From Fibrobacterota bacterium (GTDB taxonomy: Bacteria > Fibrobacterota > Chitinivibrionia > Chitinivibrionales > Chitinispirillaceae), in the NCBI GenBank assembly GCA_023436145.1, contig JAEZKP010000045.1, positions 1-64,000 on the forward strand: 64,000 bases of DNA, in the 5' to 3' direction. The notes under the pieces are model-generated. The model saw only the letters and a list, made by a program, of their open reading frames with translations. It ran no database searches and was not told the DNA's origin. The position numbers and the translations under genes are program-made. Positions within the stretch are counted from its first letter, which is position 1, and each line of letters begins with the position of its first letter. This document shows, piece by piece, positions 54,876 through 63,618 of the stretch.

Positions 54876-55601
54876 ATGGAATTGATAGTAAAATTCCTTA
54901 AGGAGAGCAGATATTGTGTTGCTTTAACTGGTGCGGGGATTTCAACTCTATCTGGAATCCGCGATTTCAGGGGTAAGGATGGGATATATAAAGACTATGA
55001 TCCGGATCTCATTTTTAATATCGATTATTTTAAGCAGGATCCTTCCCTTTATTACAATTCAACCAGAGATCTGATTTACAATCTAGATGAAAAACAGCCA
55101 AGTATTGTTCATCTGGAGCTTGCCAGGCTCGAATCACTGGGGATAATTAAGACTGTAATTACTCAGAATATAGATATGCTACACACCAGGGCAGGTTCAA
55201 AAAACATTATTGAGTTGCATGGTTCGCCTTTGGTTCATAGGTGCATGAGTTGCGGAAAGGCTTTTGACTATAATTATATATGTAATATTGTACAGTCTGG
55301 TAACATACCAGTATGTTATAGCTGCCAGGGCTATATAAAACCGGACATAATCTTCTTTGGCGAAATGCTTGACCCGGAAAAGTTGGATAAAGCAGTACTG
55401 GAGGCATCAAAAGCCGATCTCATTCTGGTTTTAGGTTCAAGCCTGCTGGTACAACCGGCCGCATCTTTACCTTTATACACCAAAGAGCATGGTTCACTGG
55501 TAATCGTTAACGACATGCCAACACCACTAGATGAAATAGCTGAAGCTTGTTATGGTAATCTGGAAGAGGTTTTTACTGAGCTGAGGAGTAAAATCAACTG
55601 A
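54876..55601 (+). CDS. Sir2-family NAD+-dependent deacylase
   Basis: Sirtuin-type deacylase with NAD+. The NAD site has CVALTGAGISTLSGIRDFRGKDGIY, then TQNIDMLHTRAGS, the catalytic His in IELHGS and the zinc-binding cysteines CMSCGKAF and CYSCQG, followed by KPDIIFFGEMLDPEKLDKAV. Length of 241 residues is typical of bacterial CobB-like enzymes, which remove acyl groups from lysines and regulate acetyl-CoA synthetase. ATG 54876 has GGAG nine bases upstream and is preferred over ATG 54861. It lies between hemW and cstA and is probably its own unit. Confidence 0.9.
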   Translation: MELIVKFLKESRYCVALTGAGISTLSGIRDFRGKDGIYKDYDPDLIFNIDYFKQDPSLYYNSTRDLIYNLDEKQPSIVHLELARLESLGIIKTVITQNIDMLHTRAGSKNIIELHGSPLVHRCMSCGKAFDYNYICNIVQSGNIPVCYSCQGYIKPDIIFFGEMLDPEKLDKAVLEASKADLILVLGSSLLVQPAASLPLYTKEHGSLVIVNDMPTPLDEIAEACYGNLEEVFTELRSKIN

Positions 55602-55782
55602 ATCTGACCTTCTCCCTGATTTATTTTGTTTAATATCGATTGATAGTTAGAAATGACAGAAGAAGCCACAGCACTTGCTTCCTGTGGATTTTCAGCCACT
55701 GCTAATTAAGCGATTCACTTCCATTTGTGACCTATATAACCAAATGATTCTTTATAATTTAATATAAACCGGAGGTGTTCTT

Positions 55783-57564
55783 ATGAATGTCTTATGGATC
55801 CTTCTAATCAGCTCTGCACTATTATTTCTGGGTTATAGGATCTATTCACGCTATATTTCCAAAATCCTGGGAGAAGATCCTTCCCGGGTTACTCCTTCGG
55901 TTAAGTATAATGATGGACAGGATTATATTCCTACCAGAGGATCGGTTGTATTTGCTCATCATTTTGCATCGATTGCGGGGGCGGGGCCTATATTGGGACC
56001 CACTCTGGCGATTATGTACGGAGTGGTCCCGGTTTGGGTATGGGTTATTATTGGAGGCATTTTTTTTGGGGCAGTGCATGATTACACTGTGCTTTTCGTG
56101 TCCATAAGAGAAAAAGGAAAGTCAATCGCTGAAATCGCCCGTAAATCTCTGGGAGATTCAGGCTTTGCATTGATGATCGTTTTTACAGTTCTTATGGTGG
56201 TACTGGTGACTTCCTCATTTCTGGTGGCTTCTGCCACCTCACTGACTTCTCTGGTATCATTGGAACAGTTGCGTTTACCTGCTGATCAGAAGATATTGCA
56301 TACTGTTATGGTGGATGGGGTAAGTAAAGGACGAATCGGTGGAATAGCATCAACTTCGGTAATTTTTATCACATTGTTTGCTCCACTGATTGGATTTCTC
56401 TGTTACAAAAAAAATACTTCTTTAAAACTTATTTACCCCCTGGCCATAGCTATATGTGTTTTGTCAATCGTAGCCGGATTGAAAGTACCTGTGAGTCTGA
56501 ATGTAAATGTCTGGATGATCGTACTGGGGATTTATACTCTTTTTGCTGCAGGTATTCCAGTGTGGCTATTGCTTCAACCAAGAGATTTTATCAATGTGTT
56601 TATCCTTTATGGAGGAATATTGTTACTTATATGCGCATCGATCGGGGCCGGGCTCTCAGGAGTCCAGATAAATGCGCCTGTATTGAATATCGCTGATGCT
56701 ACCATGAAGATAGGTTTGATATGGCCTTTTTTATTTATAACTGTGGCTTGTGGTGCCATCTCAGGATTTCATGCTTTAGTTGCAGGAGGTACTGTTTCCA
56801 AGCAGGTTACAAATGAAAAATCAGCCCGCACTATAGGGTTTGGTGGCATGCTTCTGGAATCTCTTCTTGCGGTGGGAGTAATAATAGCTCTGAGTTCAGG
56901 TATCCCGTTCAGTGATTATAAAGATATCGTATTTCCGCAACAGGGTACTTCCAATCCCATACTTGCTTTCAGTCTGGCCTTCAGCGGTCTTCTTTACAAA
57001 GGTCTGCATATACCCATGTTTTACGGAACAGTCTTCGGTATTCTGATGGTGGAGGGATTCGTAGCAACCACTCTAGATACGGCAGTGAGAATAAACCGTT
57101 ATCTTTTTGAGGAACTCTGGAATATTATTTTTAAAAATCCCCCCAAATGGTTGAAATCATATGTTTTCAATTCATTATTGTCTGTTGCGCTGATGCTTGT
57201 CTTCGCATTTACTAATGCGTTCACGGTGATCTGGCCGGTCTTTGGTACTGCAAATCAGCTTCTGGCTGCTCTTACACTGGTTACACTGGCAGTTTGGCTT
57301 GCAGCTAACCGCAAGAAAAACAGCTTCATTCTGTTTCCGGCAGTATTTATGATTGTGACCACACTCTTCTCTTTGGGCTTTCTGCTTAAGAAATATTTTA
57401 CAGGTCATAATTGGTTGCTGCTGACAGTAGATGTTTTGATGATTGCACTCACACTGGCATTGATTGTGGTGGCAGTTAAATCCAGAAAAAGAAATTCGCT
57501 AAAAACGCCAGATGATACCGTTAAAAAAACGCCACTGCCCGATTACGAAAATGTAAAAGTTTAA
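55783..57564 (+). CDS. cstA: Carbon starvation protein CstA
   Basis: CstA-type proteins are inner membrane transporters of pyruvate and peptides. The 593-residue protein has about 15 membrane segments. Signatures include YIPTRGSVVFAHHFASIAGAGPILGPTLAIMYGVVPVWVWVIIGGIFFGAVHDYTVLFVS, FITVACGAISGFHALVAGGTVSKQV and FALTNAFTVIWPVFGTANQLLAALTLV. A strong GGAGGTG site precedes ATG 55783. It is somewhat shorter than E. coli CstA (about 700 residues), in line with the shorter subgroup of the family. Confidence 0.93.
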   Translation: MNVLWILLISSALLFLGYRIYSRYISKILGEDPSRVTPSVKYNDGQDYIPTRGSVVFAHHFASIAGAGPILGPTLAIMYGVVPVWVWVIIGGIFFGAVHDYTVLFVSIREKGKSIAEIARKSLGDSGFALMIVFTVLMVVLVTSSFLVASATSLTSLVSLEQLRLPADQKILHTVMVDGVSKGRIGGIASTSVIFITLFAPLIGFLCYKKNTSLKLIYPLAIAICVLSIVAGLKVPVSLNVNVWMIVLGIYTLFAAGIPVWLLLQPRDFINVFILYGGILLLICASIGAGLSGVQINAPVLNIADATMKIGLIWPFLFITVACGAISGFHALVAGGTVSKQVTNEKSARTIGFGGMLLESLLAVGVIIALSSGIPFSDYKDIVFPQQGTSNPILAFSLAFSGLLYKGLHIPMFYGTVFGILMVEGFVATTLDTAVRINRYLFEELWNIIFKNPPKWLKSYVFNSLLSVALMLVFAFTNAFTVIWPVFGTANQLLAALTLVTLAVWLAANRKKNSFILFPAVFMIVTTLFSLGFLLKKYFTGHNWLLLTVDVLMIALTLALIVVAVKSRKRNSLKTPDDTVKKTPLPDYENVKV

Positions 57565-57700
57565 CTCAATATCAGTGGTACATTTGAATTTTCATAAAAC
57601 CGGAGCGGGTTTGATATGAAAAAGGTAAAAAAATGACAAATCAATCATCATTAAAGACAATCAGAAAACAATTTTGATTTGCCGGGATCAACTAATAAAA

Positions 57701-58480
57701 ATGAAAAAACAATATCCAACAGAGTTACATGAAAAGAGTGCCATTGAAATTACAGAATTTTTCTCCAGAATCGAGGATGTAAAAGCAGTATTACTGACTT
57801 GTTCCTGCGCCAGAGGAGTGGCAACTTCTGATAGTTGTCTTGATATAGCGGTACTCTTGCCATTTGATTTAGATGTTAAAAGAAAAGAAGAAATAATTAC
57901 ATGTTGGAACAAGGAACATGAATCCAATAAACTATTTAAACAATTAAGAATTGTGGGTAAATACTCTCATATTGACCTTGGTTTCATCAATGGAGATTTT
58001 AAAGAGGGCTATCATTGCTGGGCCAGCGGACCTGATGAATTTGAGGTTGAAATAGGGAATTATGTTTATTATTCAAAGCCACTGTATGAAAAAGATGATT
58101 ATTTTGAAAAACTGAGAAATAAATGGCTACCTTATTACAACGATCAGCTGAGAAAAGAAAGATTTGAAATGGTAAAGGGATATTTCCTGAATAATTTACA
58201 TCATATTCCGGTGTATGTTGATAGAGAATTGTACTTCTAATCGTTCAGCCGTCTTTATCATGGGATAGGTGAATTTTTACAGGCATTATTCATTTCAAAA
58301 AGAAAATATCCTATTTGCTATGATAAATGGATTAAATAACAACTGTGTGACATATTAGAGCTTCCTGATCTGTATAATGAACTTATTGACATAATGGAAT
58401 ATAATAACTTCGAGAGCAGGGAACATATTGTCAAAGCAGAACGGCTCGAAAGCCTTTTTAAGCAATATTGCACATTATAA
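57701..58480 (+). pseudogene. Nucleotidyltransferase-domain protein interrupted by two in-frame stops
   Basis: Residues 1-179 encode a polymerase-beta-type nucleotidyltransferase domain (VLLTCSCARGVATSDSCLDIAVLL and HIDLGFINGDF). The family's first catalytic Asp (SDxD) is Cys here. The reading frame stops at TAA 58238-58240 after YVDRELYF, but continues in the same frame as SFSRLYHGIGEFLQALFISKRKYPICYDKWIK, a second TAA at 58337-58339, then QLCDILELPDLYNELIDIMEYNNFESREHIVKAERLESLFKQYCTL to a final TAA 58478-58480. The continuous, sensible sequence shows one gene broken by two nonsense changes and no frameshift. It is probably inactive. ATG 57701 is assumed; a TTG at 57674 is possible. The full-length product would be about 259 residues. 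Confidence 0.8.
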
Positions 58481-58679
58481 GAGAAAATTCACGAATTAAA
58501 ACACCTCGATCAATTTGGGAATCAGGCATTTGAATCATTGCCCATCTGTTCCCAATCTGACTGCATATTATTTCAGCAATTTGGGTATTGATTTTGCTAA
58601 TCTTTTATGATTTTTCCAGGTAGACATCTATGCACACATAAAAGCTTAGGTTAAATTTTGGAATCGAGCGAATACAATT

Positions 58680-59885
58680 ATGCAAATCGATCAGAGCATT
58701 CCTCCGATTTCTTCTTTTCATGTCATGGCCAAACCTACCGGTGCCCGTTGCAATCTACGTTGTGATTACTGCTATTTTTTAAAAAAGAAGAGTTTGTACC
58801 AGAGCAGGTCGATTATAATGTCCGATGCCATAATGGAACGCTTTGTCCGTCAAACCATAAATGCACATAAAACTCCCTCTGTAACAATTGCCTGGCAAGG
58901 TGGGGAACCTACTTTGATGGGAATCGATTTTTTCCGGCGTGCAGTAAAAATTGGGAAAAAGTATCTGACTCCAGGAAAAAGACTGGAAAACACCTTTCAG
59001 ACAAATGGTGTGCTTCTAAATGAGGAATGGTGTCTCTTTTTAAAAGAGAATAACTTTCTTGTAGGTTTGAGTCTTGATGGGCCTGCGGATTTCCATGATG
59101 CATTTCGTAAAGACAGAAAAGGGCATTCTGTTTTTAACAAGGTCAATAATGCAGTAAAACTATTGCATAAGTATAATATCGATTTTAACATACTTTGTAC
59201 TGTCAATTCGATTAATTGCTGTTATCCGATGGCGGTGTACCGTTTCTTTCGTGATAAGCTCAGAGCACAGTATGTTCAGTTTATACCTGTTGTAGAACGT
59301 GATAATGAAACCGGAAACCAGCAGGGCGACAAACTGACAAACAGGTCGGTTCCATCGGAGTCGTATGGAAAGTTTCTGATTGAGATCTTTGATGAATGGG
59401 TCTGCAGGGATGTGGGGTATATGTTTATTCAGTTGTTTGATAGTGTTCTGGAATCCTACGTCTTTGGTCACTCATCCTTGTGTGTATTTCAACCAACTTG
59501 TGGCCTGGGGATAGCACTGGAACACAATGGTGATGTGTATGCCTGTGACCATTATGTGGAACCCGATTATTTATTGGGTAATATAATGAGTACTACAATC
59601 GATAAGCTTGTCACATCTGAAAAACAGAGGCAGTTTGGCCAGGCTAAAAGCAGCACATTACCAACCTGTTGTAAGGAGTGTGAGTATCTTTTTACCTGCT
59701 ATGGTGAGTGCCCAAAAAATCGTGTGCTGGAAGTTGCTGATGGTAGTGGTAAGCTTAACTGGTTGTGTGCTGGGTTGAAACTTTTTTTTTCACATACAAA
59801 GGAGACGATGAAAAAAATGGCAGATCTGTTAAAGGAGGGCCACAATGCTGCAGAGATAATGAATATTAAAAAGTCGGATAAATGA
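58680..59885 (+). CDS. Anaerobic sulfatase-maturating radical SAM enzyme (anSME-like)
   Basis: anSMEs convert an active-site Cys or Ser of sulfatases to formylglycine. The radical SAM cysteines are C24, C28 and C31 (GARCNLRCDYCYFLKKK). The order then includes VTIAWQGGEPTLMGIDFFRRAVKI, TFQTNGVLLNEEWCLFLKENNFLVGLSLDGP and YVQFIPVVERD. The SPASM auxiliary cluster cysteines follow (CGLGIALEHNGDVYACDHYVEPDYLLGNI and CCKECEYLFTCYGECPKNRV). Length of 401 residues is normal. No sulfatase gene lies in the window, so its substrate is encoded elsewhere or it acts on another peptide. It stands alone next to the nucleotidyltransferase pseudogene. Confidence 0.88.
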   Translation: MQIDQSIPPISSFHVMAKPTGARCNLRCDYCYFLKKKSLYQSRSIIMSDAIMERFVRQTINAHKTPSVTIAWQGGEPTLMGIDFFRRAVKIGKKYLTPGKRLENTFQTNGVLLNEEWCLFLKENNFLVGLSLDGPADFHDAFRKDRKGHSVFNKVNNAVKLLHKYNIDFNILCTVNSINCCYPMAVYRFFRDKLRAQYVQFIPVVERDNETGNQQGDKLTNRSVPSESYGKFLIEIFDEWVCRDVGYMFIQLFDSVLESYVFGHSSLCVFQPTCGLGIALEHNGDVYACDHYVEPDYLLGNIMSTTIDKLVTSEKQRQFGQAKSSTLPTCCKECEYLFTCYGECPKNRVLEVADGSGKLNWLCAGLKLFFSHTKETMKKMADLLKEGHNAAEIMNIKKSDK

Positions 59886-59915
59886 CAGTAGTATAGCTGA
59901 TAAAATAATCGGGGT

Positions 59916-60329
59916 CTATAAGGATTTAATAATTAAGTAGATGAATATGGTGACACCGATCATTATTACCATTAGAGAAATAAAGAGCATATAGGTCCAG
60001 TGTGAACCTTTACCAAAAAAATGTAGCTTTTCACCGGTATCTTTCAAAAACAAATAATGCTCGATTGTTCCAAGAATTAGTACGAAAGTTCCAAGCCCTA
60101 CAAGAACCAGTCCCAGCACAGTTGGTTCAGTCGGCGTATCAGCTTCAGTCCCCAACCGTACCTTTGAGTATGCTCTAAAAAAGGCATCGATACTGAATCC
60201 AAAACTTATCATCGAAAGAGAGGTACGGATCCAGGCCATGAGCGTACGCTCAGAAGCTTTTCTTGTGCGGTCGATGGCAAGCTTTTCCTGAAGAGAGAGC
60301 GATTCAGTGTTAAGTGGCTTCTGGGTCAA
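59916..60329 (-). CDS. DUF202 family membrane protein
   Basis: A 137-residue protein with three membrane segments. The N-terminal hydrophilic part LSLQEKLAIDRTRKASERTLMAWIRTSLSMISFGFSIDAFF has the ER-T-MAWIRTSLS signature of DUF202/YidH, with a conserved Arg-Thr just before the first segment. The function of the family is unknown. It is read alone and converges with the anSME gene. Confidence 0.88.
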   Translation of the reverse strand: MTQKPLNTESLSLQEKLAIDRTRKASERTLMAWIRTSLSMISFGFSIDAFFRAYSKVRLGTEADTPTEPTVLGLVLVGLGTFVLILGTIEHYLFLKDTGEKLHFFGKGSHWTYMLFISLMVIMIGVTIFIYLIIKSL

Positions 60330-60690
60330 ATTGAGCCTCTGGCTTGTGCTGATTAATAGAATTTGTTATGAGCTTCTTATGATCCTGTTTTGCAAGACTA
60401 TTTTTTTGTCTATTTGTGATACAGCAAAGTTGATACTCGTTTTGAAAAGAAAGTCAAAAAATGGTTGTCTGAAAATAAGTGTATTACGCAATACAAATAC
60501 CATTCCCTATCAAACCATGCATTTTATGATTAATTTCTCCGCCTGGATTGGAGCAGAGCATAGGGGAGCGAAAAAAGGGAGGTAATCAGGGTAAAGGGTT
60601 CTCCTGGGGGATTGTTGATTTTATTTTTCTATGTCGTCCTTTGGATTAGGTTGCAACCATGAAATAAGTTAATGTTTTTTTGGAGAAATT
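60330..60690. other. Intergenic region, no gene seen
   Basis: A stretch of 361 bases between divergent genes. A frame of 92 codons overlaps the DUF202 gene start but has no ribosome site and no motif. GGAG at 60680-60683 is the ribosome site for the methyltransferase. No promoter or hairpin was convincing. Confidence 0.4.
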
Positions 60691-61458
60691 ATGAAAACTT
60701 TGGAAGAATCGGTTATGGCGGCAATGGATGGTTCTGATCAAGCATTATTACCTTATTTGCCTTACATTCTTCAGGATTTCTGGGAAATCGGTACAGATCC
60801 TGAGATTATCATTAGTCTGATAAAGAAACACGCTGATACCGGGAAACAACTCAATGCTTTGGATTTAGGTTGCGGCAAGGGTGCTGTTTCAGTGAAAGTA
60901 GCAAGCATTTTGGGGTGTAAATGCTATGGAATAGATGCCATACCCGATTTTATCTCCTTTGCCAGTTTTAAAGCCACTGAATACGGAGTAAAAGATTTAT
61001 GTAGGTTTGAAGTAGGCGATATTCGGGAAAAAATTAAAAAACTGAACAAATACGATATTATTATTTTGGGCGCTATAGGGCAGGTTTTCGGAAATTATCA
61101 TGAAATACTTAACGGACTAAAAAGCCACTTAAATGGTGGAGGATTTATAATTATCGATGATGGTTATATTGAGGACGGGAGTAATTATAAAAACGATCAG
61201 TATTTCAGAAAAAGTGAATTGAATAAACAGATTTCTGATGCAGGTATGTTTGTGGTGGAAGAGATCATCGCTACCGAAGAGACTCATGGAGACTATGATT
61301 CAGAGTATAATAAACTGTCGAAACGCTGTGAGGAATTGGCAGAAAAGTACCCGGAGAAAGAAGAATTGTTTTTAAGTTACCGGGAAAAACAAAAAGAGGA
61401 ATATGGTTTACTGAAATCCGGAATTATCTGTTCAACAATGGTTTTAAAGAACGCTTGA
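60691..61458 (+). CDS. Class I SAM-dependent methyltransferase
   Basis: A 255-residue Rossmann-type methyltransferase. SAM motif I is NALDLGCGKGAVSVKVASILG, motif II holds CYGIDAIPDFISFASFKATEYG with an acidic end, and later KYDIIILGAIGQVFGN and GGGFIIIDDGYI are motifs IV and V. The C-terminal part (about 170-245) is helical and acidic or basic. The substrate cannot be named. GGAG precedes ATG 60691. It converges with a second methyltransferase, nine bases between the stop codons. Confidence 0.85.
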   Translation: MKTLEESVMAAMDGSDQALLPYLPYILQDFWEIGTDPEIIISLIKKHADTGKQLNALDLGCGKGAVSVKVASILGCKCYGIDAIPDFISFASFKATEYGVKDLCRFEVGDIREKIKKLNKYDIIILGAIGQVFGNYHEILNGLKSHLNGGGFIIIDDGYIEDGSNYKNDQYFRKSELNKQISDAGMFVVEEIIATEETHGDYDSEYNKLSKRCEELAEKYPEKEELFLSYREKQKEEYGLLKSGIICSTMVLKNA

Positions 61459-61466
61459 AGGTGCGT

Positions 61467-62300
61467 TTACATTTTCTGAGAATGTCTGTACTCTTTACTT
61501 TGGGATAGTGGTGGTATGCAAATACTTTCATCAGGCTTAAAGGTTGGATCTTTTCCTGCAAGAATCAGGATATATTTACGCGTTGATGGAAAAAGACAAT
61601 GTATAAACGGATGAATTCTTCCACGGTAAACATGAAAAAGCAGTTGCCTTAAAGTGGGGAAAAAATCGGGATTTTCATCCAGTTCAACCCAGTTTCTGAA
61701 CTTGATCAATCCACCACATTTTTTAATCAGTGTACAGCACTCCTCCATAACCGGTTCCCGGTGATGAGCATAATAAATGTATTTCTGATCCATCAGGTCC
61801 TGTGGATTATGACCGGTAAGCAACTGTAATCTTTTTTCGGATGTTGCGAAATTCGGTACTGTAAACAGTAAAGTTCCATTTTCACTAAGTTTCTGAAGCA
61901 GCTGACAGAGGAAAAATTCAGGGTGAAGTGGGAAATGTTCCAAAACTTCATTAAATAAAATCAGATCAAAAGAATTATTCTCCACAGGTAATTTTTCGCA
62001 TAACAAATCCACTGCAAAAGCCTCTATCCCGCTGATTTCCAATCGATTTTTCCATTCAGGTTCCAGAGGATGGAATACTACAGTAGTCGGACATCCATAG
62101 GTTTTGTGCAGGTGTGAAGAAAGAATCGAAGCACCCACCTCAAGGATACGGGTAGAGCTGTTGATTGATGGCATTAGGGTGAGGAGGTTAACGTAGCGAT
62201 TCCAGTGTACACTTATATACTGATGACCTTCTGTGCTGTGAAGGTTTTTTATTTCTGAAAAGGATTTTTCCAGCAGTTTTTGTGCTTCAGTAAACTTCAT
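61467..62300 (-). CDS. Class I SAM-dependent methyltransferase
   Basis: A 277-residue methyltransferase of the Methyltransf_11/23 kind. The SAM site is STRILEVGASILSSHLHKTYGCPTTVVF, with FDLILFNEVLEHFPLHPEFFLCQLLQKLSENGTLLFTVPNFATS as motif IV and V, and a C-terminal lid with RLQLLTGHNPQDL. Motif I lacks the usual second Gly (GAS), so binding should be tested. ATG 62300 follows GGAG six bases upstream. Proteins of this type often act on lipid-linked sugars or small molecules. No partner is obvious. Confidence 0.8.
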   Translation of the reverse strand: MKFTEAQKLLEKSFSEIKNLHSTEGHQYISVHWNRYVNLLTLMPSINSSTRILEVGASILSSHLHKTYGCPTTVVFHPLEPEWKNRLEISGIEAFAVDLLCEKLPVENNSFDLILFNEVLEHFPLHPEFFLCQLLQKLSENGTLLFTVPNFATSEKRLQLLTGHNPQDLMDQKYIYYAHHREPVMEECCTLIKKCGGLIKFRNWVELDENPDFFPTLRQLLFHVYRGRIHPFIHCLFPSTRKYILILAGKDPTFKPDESICIPPLSQSKEYRHSQKM

Positions 62301-62637
62301 GTTAGCTCCGCGATAGATCATATTTTATTATGATGGCAGCATAATGGGAATACAAAAAAAATGACTCTTTTGTTTATCCTGAAGTTCTCAACAAAACCCG
62401 GCGCGCACAATATGCAACCCTGATGAGTTCGCCTTTATAGAACCAAGGCTGGACAAACAGGCGCTAATACATTTTTCAAATAATATCATCCCAATGTCTT
62501 ACGTCTCTGCATCCATATTAACTGCGGAATTTAATCTTAAATGAATTCAGACTGGAGATCAAATCACCTGAGATTAATAAAAAAGGCTGCCAACTAGTTG
62601 GCAGCCTTATAAAAGAACACAAGATTCCGATTCCGGT
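62301..62637. other. Intergenic region with a possible decayed frame
   Basis: Bases 62383-62560 on the plus strand form an open frame without a start codon (NPARTICNPDEFAFIEPRLD, then HFSNNIIPMSYVSASI) that ends in TGA. It may be a remnant, but no family is recognised. A terminator for the lipoprotein gene occupies 62575-62608. Confidence 0.35.
62575..62608 (-). terminator. Intrinsic terminator of the lipoprotein gene
   Basis: A perfect 26-base palindrome at 62583-62608 (stem AAGGCTGCCAACT) is followed on the minus strand by TTTTTTATTAA. It lies 30 bases past the stop of the minus-strand lipoprotein gene and is a textbook intrinsic terminator. Confidence 0.9.
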
Positions 62638-63519
62638 TTATCTTTCTTTTTTAAATTCTTCTTTCAATACCTTGTAGGTAATAGTTTCAATTTTGGGAAC
62701 AGAAAAAGTTGAGTCATAGGTGGGTTTAACATCTTTTTTCCATTTGTTTTCTTTTACCCAGAGCTGAGTAAAGATTTGTTTTGGGCATTTTTCTCTGTTT
62801 ATGAACATCATTATAGTATCGCCTCTGAAGTCATAGTTTCCCCAGGAGATAAATTTCCAATCCTCTTTCATATAGGGAGTAGTCTGGCCAACCAACTCCT
62901 CTGCAGACTCAAACTTACCGTCTTTTCCAAAATGAAAGAATCTGATGCTTCTTGCTTTGAAAGGTTGATCTTCGGCTTGAACGATATGAGCATCCATCCA
63001 TTTTCCGACAACGGTTTTTCTTATTTCTGCGGCTTTTTTCTCAGACTCCAGAAGAACTGGCATAAGGGAATCGAGTTTGTCCATTTTTACTTTAGCCTGA
63101 ACCAACCAATTGATATTGACAAATGAATCACAGATAGTCAGTATGCTGTCTGCGGTTTTCAGATGAAGACCGGAGAGATTGGCCTTCTTTTCATTGATGG
63201 TTTTTTTAAGGTTTTCCAGATATGGTTTGTAGGATGTCATTGCATCAGAATACCATTTCTCTGCTTTTTCGATTCCGATAGCCATAGAGTCGGTATATTT
63301 TCTGATCAGAGTTGAGTTATTGGTTTTCTGACCGGTAGATACATTGTATACTGCAATTTTAGCATCAGCAACAACACTGTCTGGGACGCCTTTTTCCAGT
63401 AGTGCATTGATTCTTGCTTCTACTTCTTCAACTTTTGGACCACTCTTACAGCCTATGATTGAAATGGTGGCGATAGAGATCACTAAAAAAGTGAATAAAC
63501 TACTAAAGACACGGTTCAT
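62638..63519 (-). CDS. Hypothetical lipoprotein with coiled helical region
   Basis: A 293-residue lipoprotein: signal sequence FTFLVISIATISIIGCKSG with the lipidated Cys. Residues about 20-170 are strongly helical with repeated Lys and Glu (EVEARINALLEKG, EKAEKWYSDAMTSYKPYLENLKKTINEKK and LLESEKKAAEIRKTVV). The C-terminal part (about 185-290) is a beta-rich region starting VGKWMDAHIVQ and containing FHFGKDGKFESAEELVG, WKFISWGNYDFRGDTIMMF, a lipocalin-like domain for a small ligand. GGGAGG precedes ATG 63519, preferred over an in-frame ATG at 63591. The family is not recognised. Single gene with a strong terminator. Confidence 0.75.
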   Translation of the reverse strand: MNRVFSSLFTFLVISIATISIIGCKSGPKVEEVEARINALLEKGVPDSVVADAKIAVYNVSTGQKTNNSTLIRKYTDSMAIGIEKAEKWYSDAMTSYKPYLENLKKTINEKKANLSGLHLKTADSILTICDSFVNINWLVQAKVKMDKLDSLMPVLLESEKKAAEIRKTVVGKWMDAHIVQAEDQPFKARSIRFFHFGKDGKFESAEELVGQTTPYMKEDWKFISWGNYDFRGDTIMMFINREKCPKQIFTQLWVKENKWKKDVKPTYDSTFSVPKIETITYKVLKEEFKKER

Positions 63520-63618
63520 ACGTCCTCCCGCTGGTTTATATAAAATTGGCCTGTTTCCCGAAAATGGGACACTCAATCGTTTAATATACATTATCTGAAA
63601 AGGCGGTAGTCATCCATA

